Shown piece by piece: positions 34,571 to 46,750 of a DNA stretch of 64,000 bases (within the stretch, counting starts at the first letter, position 1; each line of letters starts with the position of its first letter). Below the pieces are notes generated by a model that worked only from the letters and a program-made list of their open reading frames with translations, did not search any database and was not told the origin of the DNA. This stretch comes from Armillaria gallica (taxonomy: Eukaryota > Basidiomycota > Agaricomycetes > Agaricales > Physalacriaceae). Location: assembly GCA_037576215.1 (NCBI GenBank), contig JBANDB010000002.1, forward strand, positions 2,604,001 to 2,668,000. The letters run 5' to 3'. The translations under genes were made by a program, and so were the position numbers.

Positions 34571-37500
34571 TTACTCCTCTGCAAGGGCACGCTTAATCCT
34601 TACACGCAGCTGCGCATCACCACATCGTAACCGCCATAAACAACCATCGTCTTCACTCGCACGAAGCCGAAGAACCGCTTCGGAAGGCTGCAAAATGACC
34701 TTCACTTCCCCTATACGCAGTTAGGTAAATTGGCCGTCCATACTGGGAAGAACACACCTTCAAACGGCGGTTCATCAGTCGGAATGACTTTCATCTCATT
34801 ACCTTCCACGCTCTTTAAGCGATCCAGGAGGACGTCCACCGACCCCTCAAACCACCCTCGTGCAGAAGTTGATGGGCCGAGGGTGTTCCAGCTGGTTTCA
34901 AAGTCAGACGGATCGGGATCACTGATAAACGGTGTGTCGAATGCAATAAGGTCGGGCGGCCGTGGGACCTACAGAAAAGCCCTGGCGATCAGCCTCCGCT
35001 GCGGGGTTTGCATTTATACAATCCTTACCTGGTCTGTTGGTTGTGGCGAAGACTTGGTATTAAGACATGAGGCAATGTAACAGTGAAGTCCAAAAAAGAG
35101 AGCCTTACCAAAGACATCATCTCAAACTCCTGTGCGGCCAAAGCTAGATCTCCAGCGGTGACTGTTCTAGAGAGCGCGGGCTGGGGGCTGGCTGTTGATT
35201 CGCTACGGGTGCTTGAGGGTCGGCGACCGCGTAGTCGAGGGATGGATGTGGGCGTCTCATATGCATCATATCGCAGCTTGCTAGCTCCCAAAGATGGAGA
35301 TGAAATTGGCGAGAGAGTCGCAGACAGCTTTTGGGGTGACACTGGCGGAGACGTCGCATTCAGCTTCGAGCCTTGTTGCATCAATGCCTCCAGAACATGA
35401 GGAAGCTATGTGTATAATAAGCTTTCATTCAGAGCGCTACTTGAGCGGAAGTTACCGTCAGCGACCTAGCAGAGCGCAAGATCGACGTCAGTACATCCCC
35501 TTGCGCCGAAAACTTCAAAAACTGTTCGCAGCGCTATTTCGCGATTTCCTGATCAGCAAACTTTAATTATGAGCATTCAAGGAAACAGACCCGTCGGATA
35601 TATCGTCCAGCAGTCTCCGCCAACCCAGACACCGCCAGTTTGACCTCTTCAGGTACTGCGTCGCATTCCGCACTAATCCGAAGCATAGAGACTAGACAGA
35701 CATCTTGGACGGACGCTGCAGAAGGATTGGTTTGTGCCATCATGTAATACGAAATGGTAACGCTTACCAGTTGAGGACGCTAGCCTCGACGATAGCGCAC
35801 TCAAGATGTCCTTTGGAGGTAAGGACAATTGTCCGCAGTATTCACATCCAAGGGCAGCGACGATGACCATCATCGTCGGGCCCATGTCTTCACCTTCCGT
35901 GAGACGAGCCAAAAATACGGTCGACGATGCAATCTGAAACATCGATATGCCTACAATACGATGAGTTCACACACGTCAAAGGTAGTGAAGCGACCGACCA
36001 TCTCTAATAAATGATAGAACTTTTTCGACTGCAACACCTAGAACACGTTGGGAGTCCGACGGACCTACCGACTCGACGTGTCTGAAGAGTTCTAGGACTT
36101 GGCGAGCATATTGCTCTCCATCACCTGCAAACTGTACTTGTAGCACTTCTAATAATCGCCATGTAGATTCTACTTTGTTATTGTATGGCATTTCGGCCGG
36201 TAGTGCCTGCACAGACTGAGCATAATACGCTGAGATGATATCGGGGTCGACTTTGTTCAGAATTTTCACTGTCTGCTGGTGGGTGAGTTACAGGTAAGAT
36301 CATAGCTAGAAAGGGATTTCACCTTGCGCCGAATCAACGGATCAGCAGAGTCGAGCAGCTGCATGAATCGTTCTACTTCCCATTCCTCTAAGACGGCGGG
36401 ACATTCAGGTGTGATTCCTGCCCACCACATGGGGTCGACACACTCGAGACATGATAAGAAGAGGTATTGTTCGTTCGGTTCTCGGGACACGAGGATCTCC
36501 CTGATGCTTTCGACCGGGGCCCGCCTGGATGACATCGCGACGTTAAGGAAGGCCTCGTTTCTTATCTCTCCGAGAAGTAGAGCTGCTTCACGGAGCAGAC
36601 CTGATTTGTGTAAAGACTTCAAACGCGATCACGGCTAAAGAATATTGTGCTAACCATAGTCCTTGCTGGTTGAAGCCGATCGAATTAATCTAATGACATT
36701 TGGCAGGTTTGTATCATTCAGGCTATGAATTCTATGAGTATTGCCGCGAGTCACATGAAATGGAACCAACCCTAAATTTCGAAGTGTTCGAATAATTGTG
36801 AGCAACCAGTACCTCGACTCAGGATGCCCAATTGTTGATGCTGAGGAAAAAAGCTCATTGGTTAGCTTGTGGATGTCGCGGTTCTACCCGTCCGTCGTAT
36901 CAGCGAAGAGATGGCGTATTTGAATGGAAGAGCGTACATCAGGAATTGACGCCGATATCGAAATAGCGGCACCCGACACGGAAGAGTCATGGTCTTTCAT
37001 TCTCTTCATCACGGTGGGAATGATGGGTTTCATAAGGTCGGGATCATGTCTAGACAAAGCCCTATATGCCATTAAAGCCCGACGGCGAATATGAGGTCTA
37101 TAATGAAGACGAAATACGTCAACGAGTGTGTATGGCAAGCGTCAGCGTACATACTGACGAGTTATGAACCAGTAGATCGTGAAGCCGGGCTTGCACGGCG
37201 GGGATCACATCTTCTGTTGACGACGTTATGAGGTTGTCTAAGGCAAGGCATATTCGCGCGAGCGAAGAGTCTTCTAAATCCTATCAAAAGCTGAAGAATG
37301 ACGGGCTTAGACAGTTGGGCTATGCAGACCTTGCGCAAGGTGTTTACAAGCATGAGTTGCAACTCATGGTTGGGAGGCATAACTTCGGAACAAAACAGAT
37401 AGCCTGACAGGATACAATGGGCATCGTCTTTTCTCCTTTTTCTGTAACGACGCACCGATCCGCTTGTCCTTGGCATTGGAAGCTGCTTCAGCCAAGTTAA

Positions 37501-37816
37501 TCGCATGGGGAATCGCAAAATATAATGCATCCTGTTTTAGCGCGCTCGCTGTCACCGCGTTATAGCAATAGAGCAGTAGAATCAGAAGTTCTCTGCAGCT
37601 CCGCTGAAATCAAGTTCGTGATGCTCTTCTCGCTTGGCGAAAACGGGCGCTACCCACCAAAGACAGCCCTGAGTCGTTGAATTGACTTCGAATGGATCGA
37701 ACCTCAGCGAATATGTATTCATCGGCTTGCTGCACTGACTGGGCAGTCTCCACGTTACGAACAAGGGAATAGTGACGCCGGCTAGACGCTCCAGAAGAAA
37801 TGAAAGGGACGTCCAT
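34571..37816 (-). CDS. Adaptor-complex large subunit, AP-4 epsilon-like
   Basis: Large adaptin of a vesicle-coat adaptor working at the trans-Golgi or endosomes. Starts MDVPFISSGASSRRHYSLVR (ATG 37816-37814). The adaptin N-terminal solenoid is readable across many short exons: GYLFCSEVMPPNHELQLMLV, DVIPAVQARLHDLLVHN, HIRRRALMAYRALSRHDPDL, MKRMKDHDSSVSGAA, ECVDPMWWAGITPECP, LLDSADPLIRRK, KILNKVDPDIISAYYAQSV, then IASSTVFLARLTEGED and IRRRCEQFLKFSAQGD. A disordered linker (NATSPPVSPQKLSATLSPIS) leads to a C-terminal module (VPRPPDLIAFDTPFISDPD ... DGCLWRLRCGDAQLR) ending at a TAA at 34573-34571. The pattern around EDVIPAV and HIRRRAL resembles epsilon better than alpha or gamma adaptin, but the subtype call is tentative. 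Divergent from BUB2 (143 bp between starts). Confidence 0.7.
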
Positions 37817-37958
37817 AGGCGTTTGGGTGTAAGCCATGCGTAGCGGCGCGTAGACGTGTTGAAGGCGCCAGGACAACACGTGTCAACAAACACCTTCTCC
37901 TGCACCCACCAACGCCCACATGCACCAGGTCAATTAATTCCCTCCGAATTCCGCCACG

Positions 37959-39204
37959 ATGTCCTCGAGCACTGCAACTGCTCATTCATTTGCCAGGCTC
38001 CTCAACCAACCCAAGATCTCATCCAAGTCGCGTTCATCAGGCGAAGTTGACGATGGAACCAAGAAACTTCGGCGGATGATCCTCGTGGATGGGATTCCCT
38101 CAGCTACTGTGGGTACTGTATCAAATTGACTTTAATTGCATTGCAGCTTATACTCTATAGGATCCGACGCTACGGCCCCGGATATGGAAGATACTTCTGC
38201 GCATCAATGACTTATCCGCAGATACATACTTGAAGTATGTCGCACGAGGCCCCTGCGAAGTCAGAGAGAAAATCAGAAACGACACGTTTCGGTGTGTGTT
38301 TCACCTATTCACATGGACGAGCTTGTCGTTCATGCTGCTACCACATCAGGACTCTGGCAACTGATCGCGGCTTCAAAGAGCGCGTGCGAGAAGACATGCT
38401 AGTTCGTCTGCTGGATGCGTTCGTGTGGAAGAACCACGGTCAGAATGGACACCATCCTTTAGCCTTATGTGCGGCTAATTTTTTAAACCGTTGACAGACC
38501 GACAAGAGTCGCATCAATTAGGATTTACTTATGTCCAAGGCATGAACGTTCTTGCGGCTCCATTTCTTTTTACAATGCCATCGGAACTTGAGGCTTTCTA
38601 CTGCTTCTCAAAGTTCATTGAGGAGTCTTGTCCTCTTTATGTCCAACCTACGCTTGATGGAGTACATCGGGGCCTGAAGGTAAACCGCATCTTTGTGTCC
38701 CTTCTCACATAGAAATTCACTGACTTTGATTAGCTTCTTGACAAGTGCCTCAAAATAGTAGACCCAGACTTATTTGATCTTTTACGCAAGAAGAACCTGT
38801 CAGCAGAAATATACGCATTTCCTTGTGGGTGCTAGCGTCTTCGAGCCATTCTCGTCTTTCTGATATCGATCATAGCCGTCCTGACGCTCTGTGCGTGTAC
38901 TCCCCCTCTTGACCAAGTACTCCGTCTATGGGATTTTCTCCTCGCTTTCGGAGTGCATCTCAATGTGCTTTGTGTCATTGCACAGCTTCTTCTCATCAGG
39001 GATGAGGTTATGAGCTCTTCTAGGTAGGCAATTCACTTCTTTGTTCGCCGCTTGAAGCTGACAATGTGTCGTAGCCCTATGCGTTTGCTCCGTACGTTCC
39101 CTCCACTTGAGGCAGTACCTGTCATCGGTATTGCTGTCACGTTGGTACGCGACCTCCCTCCTGAACTGTACGATGAACTAGTTAAGCATCCTTATGAGAT
39201 CTGA
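37959..39204 (+). CDS. BUB2: Bub2/Cdc16-type Rab-like GAP of the mitotic exit / septation network
   Basis: TBC-domain GTPase-activating protein that with Bfa1/Byr4 restrains the Tem1/Spg1 GTPase until the spindle is positioned. N-terminus MSSSTATAHSFARLLNQPK, then LRRMILVDGIPSATDPTLRP with the TBC arginine-finger region RPRIWKILLRINDLS, GPCEVREKIRNDTFRTLATD, GFTYVQGMNVLAAPFLFTMP (glutamine-finger YVQG), FCFS/YCFSKFIEESCPLYVQP, then LTLCACTPPLDQVLRLWDFL and a C-terminus ending VKHPYEI. At least six introns. One alternative acceptor (38509) adds DRQESHQL before GFTYVQ. Length about 330 residues, as in the family. Confidence 0.9.
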
Positions 39205-39478
39205 ATAACAATTGTACTATATTTGTTGTCGCATGGAGTGGTCCTGTGTTTGAGATGTATTAGTATGCCTCGTGGAATCATAATATAATACTTATATATG
39301 GACAATGCGTCTCGCATCTATGATTCGCATGCCTGCATGACATTCACAATTGAGACAACTACATAACAAGTACTCTGAAACATATTAATGCTACCAAGCA
39401 TCCAATCTATCTATTTTACAACCGGTTAGTATAATACAGTAAGTGATCAAATCGTCCCATCCAGATGTGTCGAAATTA

Positions 39479-40251
39479 CTATGCTGCTGAACGATAAGGT
39501 AACGAATGGGAAGAATTCGTATATGAATACGACCGCGACGAGTTGTCCCTGTGTGTCAGATGCTCTTCATCTGAATGAGAACTGTCAGACTCCTCATTGT
39601 CATACAAGCGGCCACTAGAGTCTGCACTGACATTAATAAGGAACCATGTCAGTGAAAATGAACGACTGCAGCAACCGGAGATCATGTACCTCGTGTTATC
39701 ACGGTCTCGATCACACAGGATATCGCGAGGAAACCTCGGTGTGTTTTGGTACGACCGAGAAAAAGGGTCGTTCTTCAAGTCGACAGTGGCGTGGGGTGTG
39801 CTGGGAGATGCAACAAGAGAGACGGGCGAGGGCATGCTGTTGGACAAGTGCCCGCTTTCTTGACGTGGTATCGGCATGGGTGGGGGAAAAGTGTTAACCT
39901 CGGAAAACACTACATGCTGAAATCGTGCCAGTGTCTGCGACACTGTGGATAAGTCCTGCATCAATTGCGCGGAGGCTTGTACCTACAGGACAACGACGAC
40001 TGTGAGCATCACTAGCCTCCAAGGTCTAGAGCAGACATACTGACCATTTGAGGGTTATGTACAGTCGCAGAAGGTAGTTTAACGCGCAGGGAGCGCACCT
40101 CTTGCCGGAGGTCAGAGTTCTCTATCTCTAGCGCCCGACACTTTTCTTCGAGGTCATTAACGTACTGAGCACGACGAGCTCGGTAGTCCCGCTGCTGAGT
40201 CAACGCGCGAGTAGGAGGAATAGTAAGATCCTTCTTGCGACCGCGAGTCAT
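39479..40251 (-). CDS. bZIP transcription factor
   Basis: Start ATG 40251-40249. Basic region RGRKKDLTIPPTRALTQQRD then YRARRAQYVNDLEEKC and a heptad zipper (ALEIENSDLRQEVRSLRVKL) near residues 38-60. The asparagine usual in the basic-region signature is absent, as in some basidiomycete bZIPs. Exon 1 is 40045-40251, exon 2 begins at 39982 (VQASAQLMQDLSTVSQTLAR). A further intron with GTACAT donor near 39690-39630 is plausible because the frame there reads unlike protein (SGCCSRSFSLTWFLIN). The tail is rich in Ser/His/Asp/Glu and Tyr, likely an activation or regulatory region. Convergent with BUB2, 274 bp apart. Targets unknown. Confidence 0.8.
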
Positions 40252-41498
40252 AGCAGTAGGCGAGGGGGGAAAATAAGCGGCAGGGATTTGACGAAACCAA
40301 GGCGGCCAGAGAGCCAGATATAAAGACCCTGCAGTTCCCACAGTTGCGAATTCACAATTGATGATCAGATTCATTTGTTTTTCAAAACCGTAGTAGCTTC
40401 CATAGGCAGGGTCTCGGAGCCTCCTCCGTAGCAGGTGTCCCAAGGGAGACTCTCGGAGGATATCCGAACTAACCGAGCTCTATACACCCTTACTAAAGGG
40501 ACATCATCAGCTGGAAGCGGCGCGCCGGAAACCTTGCGTGAAGGAACCCCTGCGGTGTTATCGGCAGACACGAATACACTATATTATTACGCCTCGACCC
40601 CAGCGCTGAGTATCCTCATGGAGAGCGAAAGCGACGTGAACTTAAAATTTCTAATAGATGCCCGACGGCGCGGCGAAGGGGGCCACAGAAGCAGCGCATA
40701 AATCCGGAAAACTCGATATTCGGGTAAAGACCAAACTGTGTCGTCGTCGTTCTTGAGAATAATCAAGAAAACCAGAAGGTCCACAGAGAAGGGTGACAAG
40801 ACCTGCAGCAACCACGCCACAGTACGTCATATTCAAATTGGCATTCAATTCCAGGCATGAACGACTGTGATTTTCAAATGGATCTCGCCCGACGGGAACA
40901 TCATCATCTCAGGAATCAGGATCATCGTACGAGTGAAAACAGGGCGGCATCACGCACATTTGCAGCTGTCCGGCCATGACGTTGATCTGATTCACCATCA
41001 ACTTTCAAGACAACATCAACAGGTTCACATGAACGGCCCATGTTTTCGGTTTCTTCGTTCGCTCACTAATGCTGCTAATAATTGATCTGTAAGCCCGAGC
41101 GCCCAACGGCGGCGAGCCGTAACACAATGCTAAGTATAACTCCCAAACAGCAATAGAAGCAGTCAACTACTTGCCGATCGGATTCGTGACACAATCCTTC
41201 TTAGGGTTCCCCATTTGGGGGGAAGATCTTTGAATACTATCATATGCCGCGTGTCCCCGCAAAATCTAACATGAAATTACCTGGGCTGATAAATCAAAAA
41301 GATTCTCTTCACCGCATATTTTAAACTTACGCTTGGCACAATGAAAACTTAAGTGAAACGCCGATGAATGCCGCCACATCCATGTTGCGCTTCATTCCAC
41401 CGGCCTTTTGACTCGTGGTACCGGTAAAGAAATTTCCCCTAGTCTCGTTCTGAGAGCGTAATGCAGTGTCGTACAGGAGTTGGTTCATACGTCTATGT
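40252..41498. other. Intergenic stretch, nothing recognised
   Basis: About 1.25 kb upstream of the bZIP gene and downstream of the nucleoside hydrolase. No supported feature. Confidence 0.45.
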
Positions 41499-43136
41499 TT
41501 AGACTCCCCACACCCGCTCAAGAAGGAGCTGCAGCAAAGCGTTGTGCCCGGGTGTTTTTGTGATGCACAAAATGCGTGGGCCGTTATGGGATGAAGAATC
41601 CAAGGACTCCACTTCCACTGCGGCGGGAACAGCGGTAGACTCCCAAGGACCGTGCGACAGTTGGTGTTTATCCAACTCCTCCTGCACAAATGCCCTGTTT
41701 GCCCCCGGTGCATACGCTGCCTCATCCTCTCTCCGATCTATAATTAACATACCCCGAGTCAGCTCGCCAATCCTAGTCCAGGGTTAACCTGTTACCATAC
41801 GATCGGACAGGAAAATAATGGCGCACTCACCTCTCGATCTCAAAGGTGCGTTCATGCACGCCCCAGCCGAGACTAAGAGTAGTCGACGACGGAGGGTTTG
41901 CGATTGCACACCAGACGGCAACGATGTCGTGTAATTCCATTGCATCCTTACCGAATTGGAGCATCACCGTACGCGTATGTTCCAGAAAAGACGAAGTGAA
42001 ATGAATTAGAGGTTTCTTCTCACCGGCAACTGAAGGAGTATTCATATTCGAGAAAGAAGGATCGACCCGGGTTTGATAAACTGGGAATGGTAGCTCATGC
42101 GGAGTCGTTATATCGAGAGGCAAGAGGAAGAACCGGTCAAGGGGCAGACCGAGCTCAGGTCTCGAGGGCATGAGAAGCTCCTTGACAGCATACGGGTCCG
42201 CAAAGAAATTGACTAAGATAGATTGACGGTCACCCATCGCTTCAAAAACAGAGAGGGAAGGAATTCATACATTCCGCGACGGGACTTGTGTTTCCAGGAA
42301 CATCCAAGGCGCCTCCCATACAGACGACGCGGCCTATGCGACCTCTTACGAGATCCCTATCGCGTCGCATCAGCTGAGCGAGATTTGTTAGTGGACCCAG
42401 GGCTATGTAAGTAATGCTTCTTTCCGGATAGCATCGCAGCAGTTCAAGCGAATTTTCAACGGCAGGCTTCTTCGATAACAGAAGCTGGGGATGGTCGGCG
42501 GTAGCGTCGAACTCTGCGTCGAGTTCGCTATGACGTTCTGTGATCCCACCTAAACCGTCCCTGGCAAAAGTCTTCGTATTGAGCCGAGTACCGAAAAGAA
42601 TGGATGCGCTTACGGACCTTCCGTGGAAATATTCTGCGCTGTGGACGTCACCTTCCAGGGGGCCGTCGCTTCCGAGCACAAGCGAGGTCTTGGGAGATGC
42701 TGAATAGTTGGGAAATCGGGTTTTCTCCGCCGGATAAGCGTCAAAATGGCGAGTTAGAGCCTGATAGGTCTTGAGAATATTCGCGCTTTGTGGGATTTAG
42801 TTAAGATATCGTTGGGGGTCAGTCATGTATTAACGAACTATGATGACTGGATGTCAGTGTTGCCTGAATTCTCTCCCTTAGATAACGACCAGGAATAGCT
42901 GATAACAGGACAAACCAAAAGAAACAACGATGGAGAGGACCTCAAGCTCCGGAGAAGCGAGAGCGAAAAGACTACTGGATGAGTTAGGACTCTGAGCGGC
43001 CTTAGGTGCTCAGACATACATTGCAATGATATCATCTACGCCTGGATCCGTATCAACTGCGAAACAAAAAATTAGCTCTGAGCCACCGATAGTCGCAAGG
43101 TTTCTTACTTATCACAGGAATTCTACTTGTAGCCAT
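41499..43136 (-). CDS. Inosine/uridine-preferring nucleoside hydrolase family protein
   Basis: Hydrolyses ribonucleosides to base and ribose in nucleoside salvage. Starts MATSRIPVI and splices to IDTDPGVDDIIAM, the DTDPGxDD metal-binding motif of the family, then LFALASPELEVLSIVVSFG. Further exons carry ANILKTYQALTRH, LGSDGPLEGD, ITYIALGPLTNLAQLMRRD, VVCMGGALDVPGNTSPVAEC, FFADPYAVKELL (a second family motif), HDIVAVWCAIANP and a C-terminal tail ending LLQLLLERVWGV. Introns separate these blocks at 43077ish, about 42.68-42.9, about 42.24 and about 41.8 kb. Cytosolic; no signal peptide. Divergent from RACK1 with a 458-bp shared intergenic region. Confidence 0.88.
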
Positions 43137-43594
43137 AAGATTACAGTTGGCGGACAAGGTGACTGTAGGAGCCTGGCAAGTATGGCTTGATAAGCTATTT
43201 TTATCTCGCTCTCGGTGACAGTACGAACTGGGCTCGGACCGTTGCACCGGGGGCTTTCCACGTACTGAGTATTACTACGCAAGTCTATAGAGGACTTAGT
43301 AGTCTTGAATATTTGAATCCTGGTCATAGAACAAATAACAGAGATGTGAATCAAGATGAGAAGGCGAAATATAAAAGGCCAAAATCAGGTCAATTGCAAA
43401 GTTCAAGTTCGATTTCGAAGCCAACGCTTGACGGTTACTATCCACCTTGGAAGAAGGAAGAAAGTCGAATTAAGCCGCTGTACGAATATCGGCACCCGCC
43501 GGGAACTATACAGGTGGTCACGGTGGCTGAGATTGTGACGTGACACAAAGTCCGGGCATCGTTTTCGAGCATATCCCATCTCTCACTACACAAA
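43137..43594. promoter_or_regulatory. Shared promoter region of nucleoside hydrolase and RACK1
   Basis: 458 bp between divergent starts. Contains a TATAAAAGG on the plus strand at about 43370-43378, some 220 bp before the RACK1 ATG, which may be its core promoter if the 5' leader is long. Confidence 0.4.
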
Positions 43595-44853
43595 ATGGCT
43601 GAGCAATTGCGGTTCCTTGGATCCCTGGAAGGCCACAAAGGATGGGTCACCGCCATCGCGACCTCGCAGGAGAACCCCGACATGATTTTGACTGCGTCCC
43701 GGGGTGCGTCCATCTCCAAATTTCCGTTCGACACTCACCGTGACGTTGCGTTGCAGACAAAACTATCATCGTGTGGCAGCTCACCCGCGACGAAGACTCG
43801 TACGGATACCCAAAACGAATTTTGCACGGCCATAACCACTTTGTTTCCGACGTTGTCATCTCTTCTGACGGCCAGTTCGCCTTGTCTTCCTCTTGGGACC
43901 ACACCCTCCGACTTTGGGATCTCCATACCGGCGTCACAACGCGTCGTTTCGTTGGCCACACGTCCGACGTTTTGTCTGTCAGCTTCAGTGCTGACAACAG
44001 GCAAATCGTGTCTGGCTCCCGTGACAAGACTATTAAGGTCTGGAATACTTTGGGAGAGTGCAAATTTGACATCAAGGAGGAGGGTCACACAGAGTGGTAC
44101 GTGGGACCGGTCTTCTGGTGCAGTGTCTGTTCTTATAGTCTATCAGGGTGTCCTGTGTACGGTTCAGCCCGAACGTGTCGAACCCCGTTATCGTATCGTG
44201 TGGTTGGGACCGTGTCGTCAAGGTCAGGATTCGTTTCATTTTGTATACTTCCCCTTTCCATGATGCTATATCTTTATATTTGCTACTTCAGAGGGACTCG
44301 TCCCTATGAGACTATTTTTCCACCAAGATCTCTGATTCCTTATTCTTCCTTCACGTTTCGAGTTATCTGACTCCTTCTGACAGGTCTGGGAACTCTCCAA
44401 GTTCAAGCTGAAGACCAACCACTATGGCCACACCGGTTACATCAACACTGTGTCTGTTTCACCTGATGGCTCCCTTGCTGCCTCTGGTGGAAAGGACGGT
44501 ATCACCATGCTCTGGGACCTCAACGAGGGCAAGCACCTCTACTCCCTGGAAGCCGGTGATATTGTCAACGCATTGGTCTTCTCCCCCAACCGCTACTGGC
44601 TGTGTGCTGCTACCGCCAGCTGCGTCAAAATCTTCGATCTGGAGAGCAAGTGAGCCTTCCTGACTTTGCTAGTCGTTTTGTTTGCTCACGCAAGTGCAGG
44701 TCTATCGTTGACGAACTCAAGCCAGCATATACTGATGGTGGTGACGAGGCAAGGCAGCCTGAGTGTGTGTCCATCGCATGGTCGGCTGATGGTCAGACAT
44801 TGTTCGCTGGATTCACCGACAACGCTCTCCGTGTTTGGACTGTCACCTCATAA
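43595..44853 (+). CDS. RACK1 / Gbeta-like WD40 ribosomal protein
   Basis: Seven-blade WD40 scaffold on the 40S subunit, involved in translation control and kinase signalling (Asc1/Cpc2 in other fungi). Begins [20 protein letters not shown]; exon 1 ends 43703 and splices to [14 protein letters not shown]; blades follow with [126 protein letters not shown] and a last [20 protein letters not shown] ending TVTS. Introns interrupt at 43704, 44098, 44223 and 44651. The 44223-44383 intron hosts a snoRNA. Confidence 0.95.
44256..44340 (+). ncRNA. C/D box snoRNA U24 (snR24) in the RACK1 intron
   Basis: Inside the 161-bp RACK1 intron 44223-44383. C box ATGATG at 44260-44265, a central TTTGCTACTTCAGA block, a C'-like TATGAGA around 44304-44310, then CACCAAGATCT immediately before the D box CTGA at 44332-44335. 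The CACCAAGATC element next to the D box is the large-subunit rRNA guide of U24. In budding yeast snR24 likewise sits in the intron of the RACK1 gene ASC1, so host gene and guide both fit. The terminal stem is weak. It should guide 2'-O-methylation of 25S rRNA. Confidence 0.88.
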
Positions 44854-45369
44854 GCTATGCTGTAGGTATGGGTGCTGTCGAGAGGCTCGTGTTTCGATAT
44901 TATATCTTCGTCCCATAAAATTCAAAATGTTTGCCTCGCATCATGCATGATTTGATCATCAAGTCTATCGTCATCCTCATTATACGGCACGGTACCACTT
45001 GGGCACGCCGGACGCAAGTATAAAAGATGTAGGTTGCTGCAGGCAGTACTATCGATCGATGGGAAGTGCAACTCCGGTCAGAAGTGCAACTTTCGCCAAT
45101 GTCAACCTCCTACGGGCCGCAATTATTACCTGTTCCTCCTGTAAATCTATTTTAGAGTACCTATATATAATATCTGTAAGTCTATCAAGTCAGATTGGTA
45201 TTCGGTTGTGATGATTATAATCAGGAATTTCTACATCACGTCCAATCGGCTCAGAAATGAGTTGCATATCGTGTTCTTGCCCTGTATCGACGAAGTGAGA
45301 TGTCGGGCAGTCCTGACAGATTTAAAGGAGCTTTGTGTGTGTTATTAGAGTCTTTTTTCTCTTGACGAC
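44854..45369. other. Intergenic stretch downstream of RACK1
   Basis: No supported gene; 3' UTR of RACK1 and unassigned DNA. Confidence 0.4.
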
Positions 45370-45970
45370 AAAATAAGGGGGGAGCAGATGCAGTCGATGC
45401 TAGAAGTGCGATCCAGCGTGACAGGCTCAGCGGCTCCATTGCTTGAGCCGGGACGAGCCGGTCCCGGCTTTGTCACGACTGCGGTATACCGGCAGCATCG
45501 GCATTTCGGGTCACATCTCGTCACGGTTGCACTTCCATGCAAGGGGGTTCCGGACCGTTGTTCCGGAACACCGGGTTGGTCGGTCGGTCGCCTTCGAGGC
45601 TGCTTAAAAAAAAATCTATGGGAATTTTTTTGTGTTTCTGGAGGGTATATTAGGTGTTACATGGCATGAATTGACTATATTCATATTAAAAAGTGACTTC
45701 ACCTCAACTTGCATAAGATACAAGCTCTCTACGGCTTAGCCAGGAGGTCAAAGGGACAAAAGAATGCCAGTGCAGAGGTCGTCCGCGGCAAAGGCCGCTT
45801 CTCCCTTTCCGGCAGGGAGGACCGGGTATGACCGGCAACGTGGTATACCGGGTGGCAGTGTGCTTACCAATACCGTATGTTCCGCCCATACAGAGTATGT
45901 TATTCCCACGGCGGTCGGTCGGTCGGTCTGACAAGGGCTTAAAAAAAAAACCGACTGGGTATAATTATAA
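45370..45970. repeat. Two related GC-rich repeats, each ending (GGTC)n ... CTTA(9-10)
   Basis: The first unit ends ggtcggtcggtcg...gcttaaaaaaaaa at 45578-45614, the second ggtcggtcggtcggtc...gcttaaaaaaaaaa at 45912-45949. Both also contain ggtataccgg about 80-100 bp earlier. They are locally GC-rich, unlike the flanks. A SINE-like element with an A tail is possible, but I see no convincing tRNA-type promoter boxes and could not fix the 5' ends. Confidence 0.4.
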
Positions 45971-46750
45971 AAAAATCTGAGACCCCCTTGCTTCCATGCT
46001 ATTTTGACCACCCAGACGGCATCAGTATCAGCGACCACGAAAAAATCCAAGACTTGTGTAATGAAGATATAGTATATAAAGGTGAGGTCTACAAATTTTC
46101 TAGAGGAGCGATGAAGAATTGATGTAAACGCTACGAGTCAACCGGTTGCACTTCTAGGTGATCGATAGTATATGTCGTCGACTTGATCAAATAGAAGCAG
46201 GATGGATGGGATTTTCGGCTTATACCTGCCTCCGCAACTCAATCAAGCTCGCCGTCCCATCACAATGCAAGAGGGCATGTTAAGGCGACTCAATTAACAG
46301 TCCTGCAGAACTGACATTTCCGGTGATCTCTCATTACCATATTTTGACCATCTCATCCTTTCCAGTGATTGGACAGCAAGAGCCGGGTGAGGGCTGTTCG
46401 ATGTTCCAATACAGGTACATTGGCGCATACACAAGACAACTTGAGTGGGAAGCTTATTTTTCTGTGGTTCTTTGCGCCCGTGAAGCAGATAGAGCTTGTC
46501 GATGTGATTGATTTCATCTCGTAGCCATTTATTCGTGTCCTTTAATCGTACCATATCCATGTACTTATCAATGTAATCAATTGATAAGTCTCTTGGGTGG
46601 AGTTTATATGACAACGAAAATGGCAGGTTGCGACCAGCCTTGAGAAGATCTCGGAACGAGCTTGACTTCTCAAGAACAGATCTATGCTGTTAAACATAAC
46701 AGTTCAAACGAAACGGCCATGGTATCATCAAGTCTAATAAGTGTCTATGG
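45971..46750. other. Intergenic stretch, nothing recognised
   Basis: About 0.8 kb with short open frames only. Confidence 0.4.
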
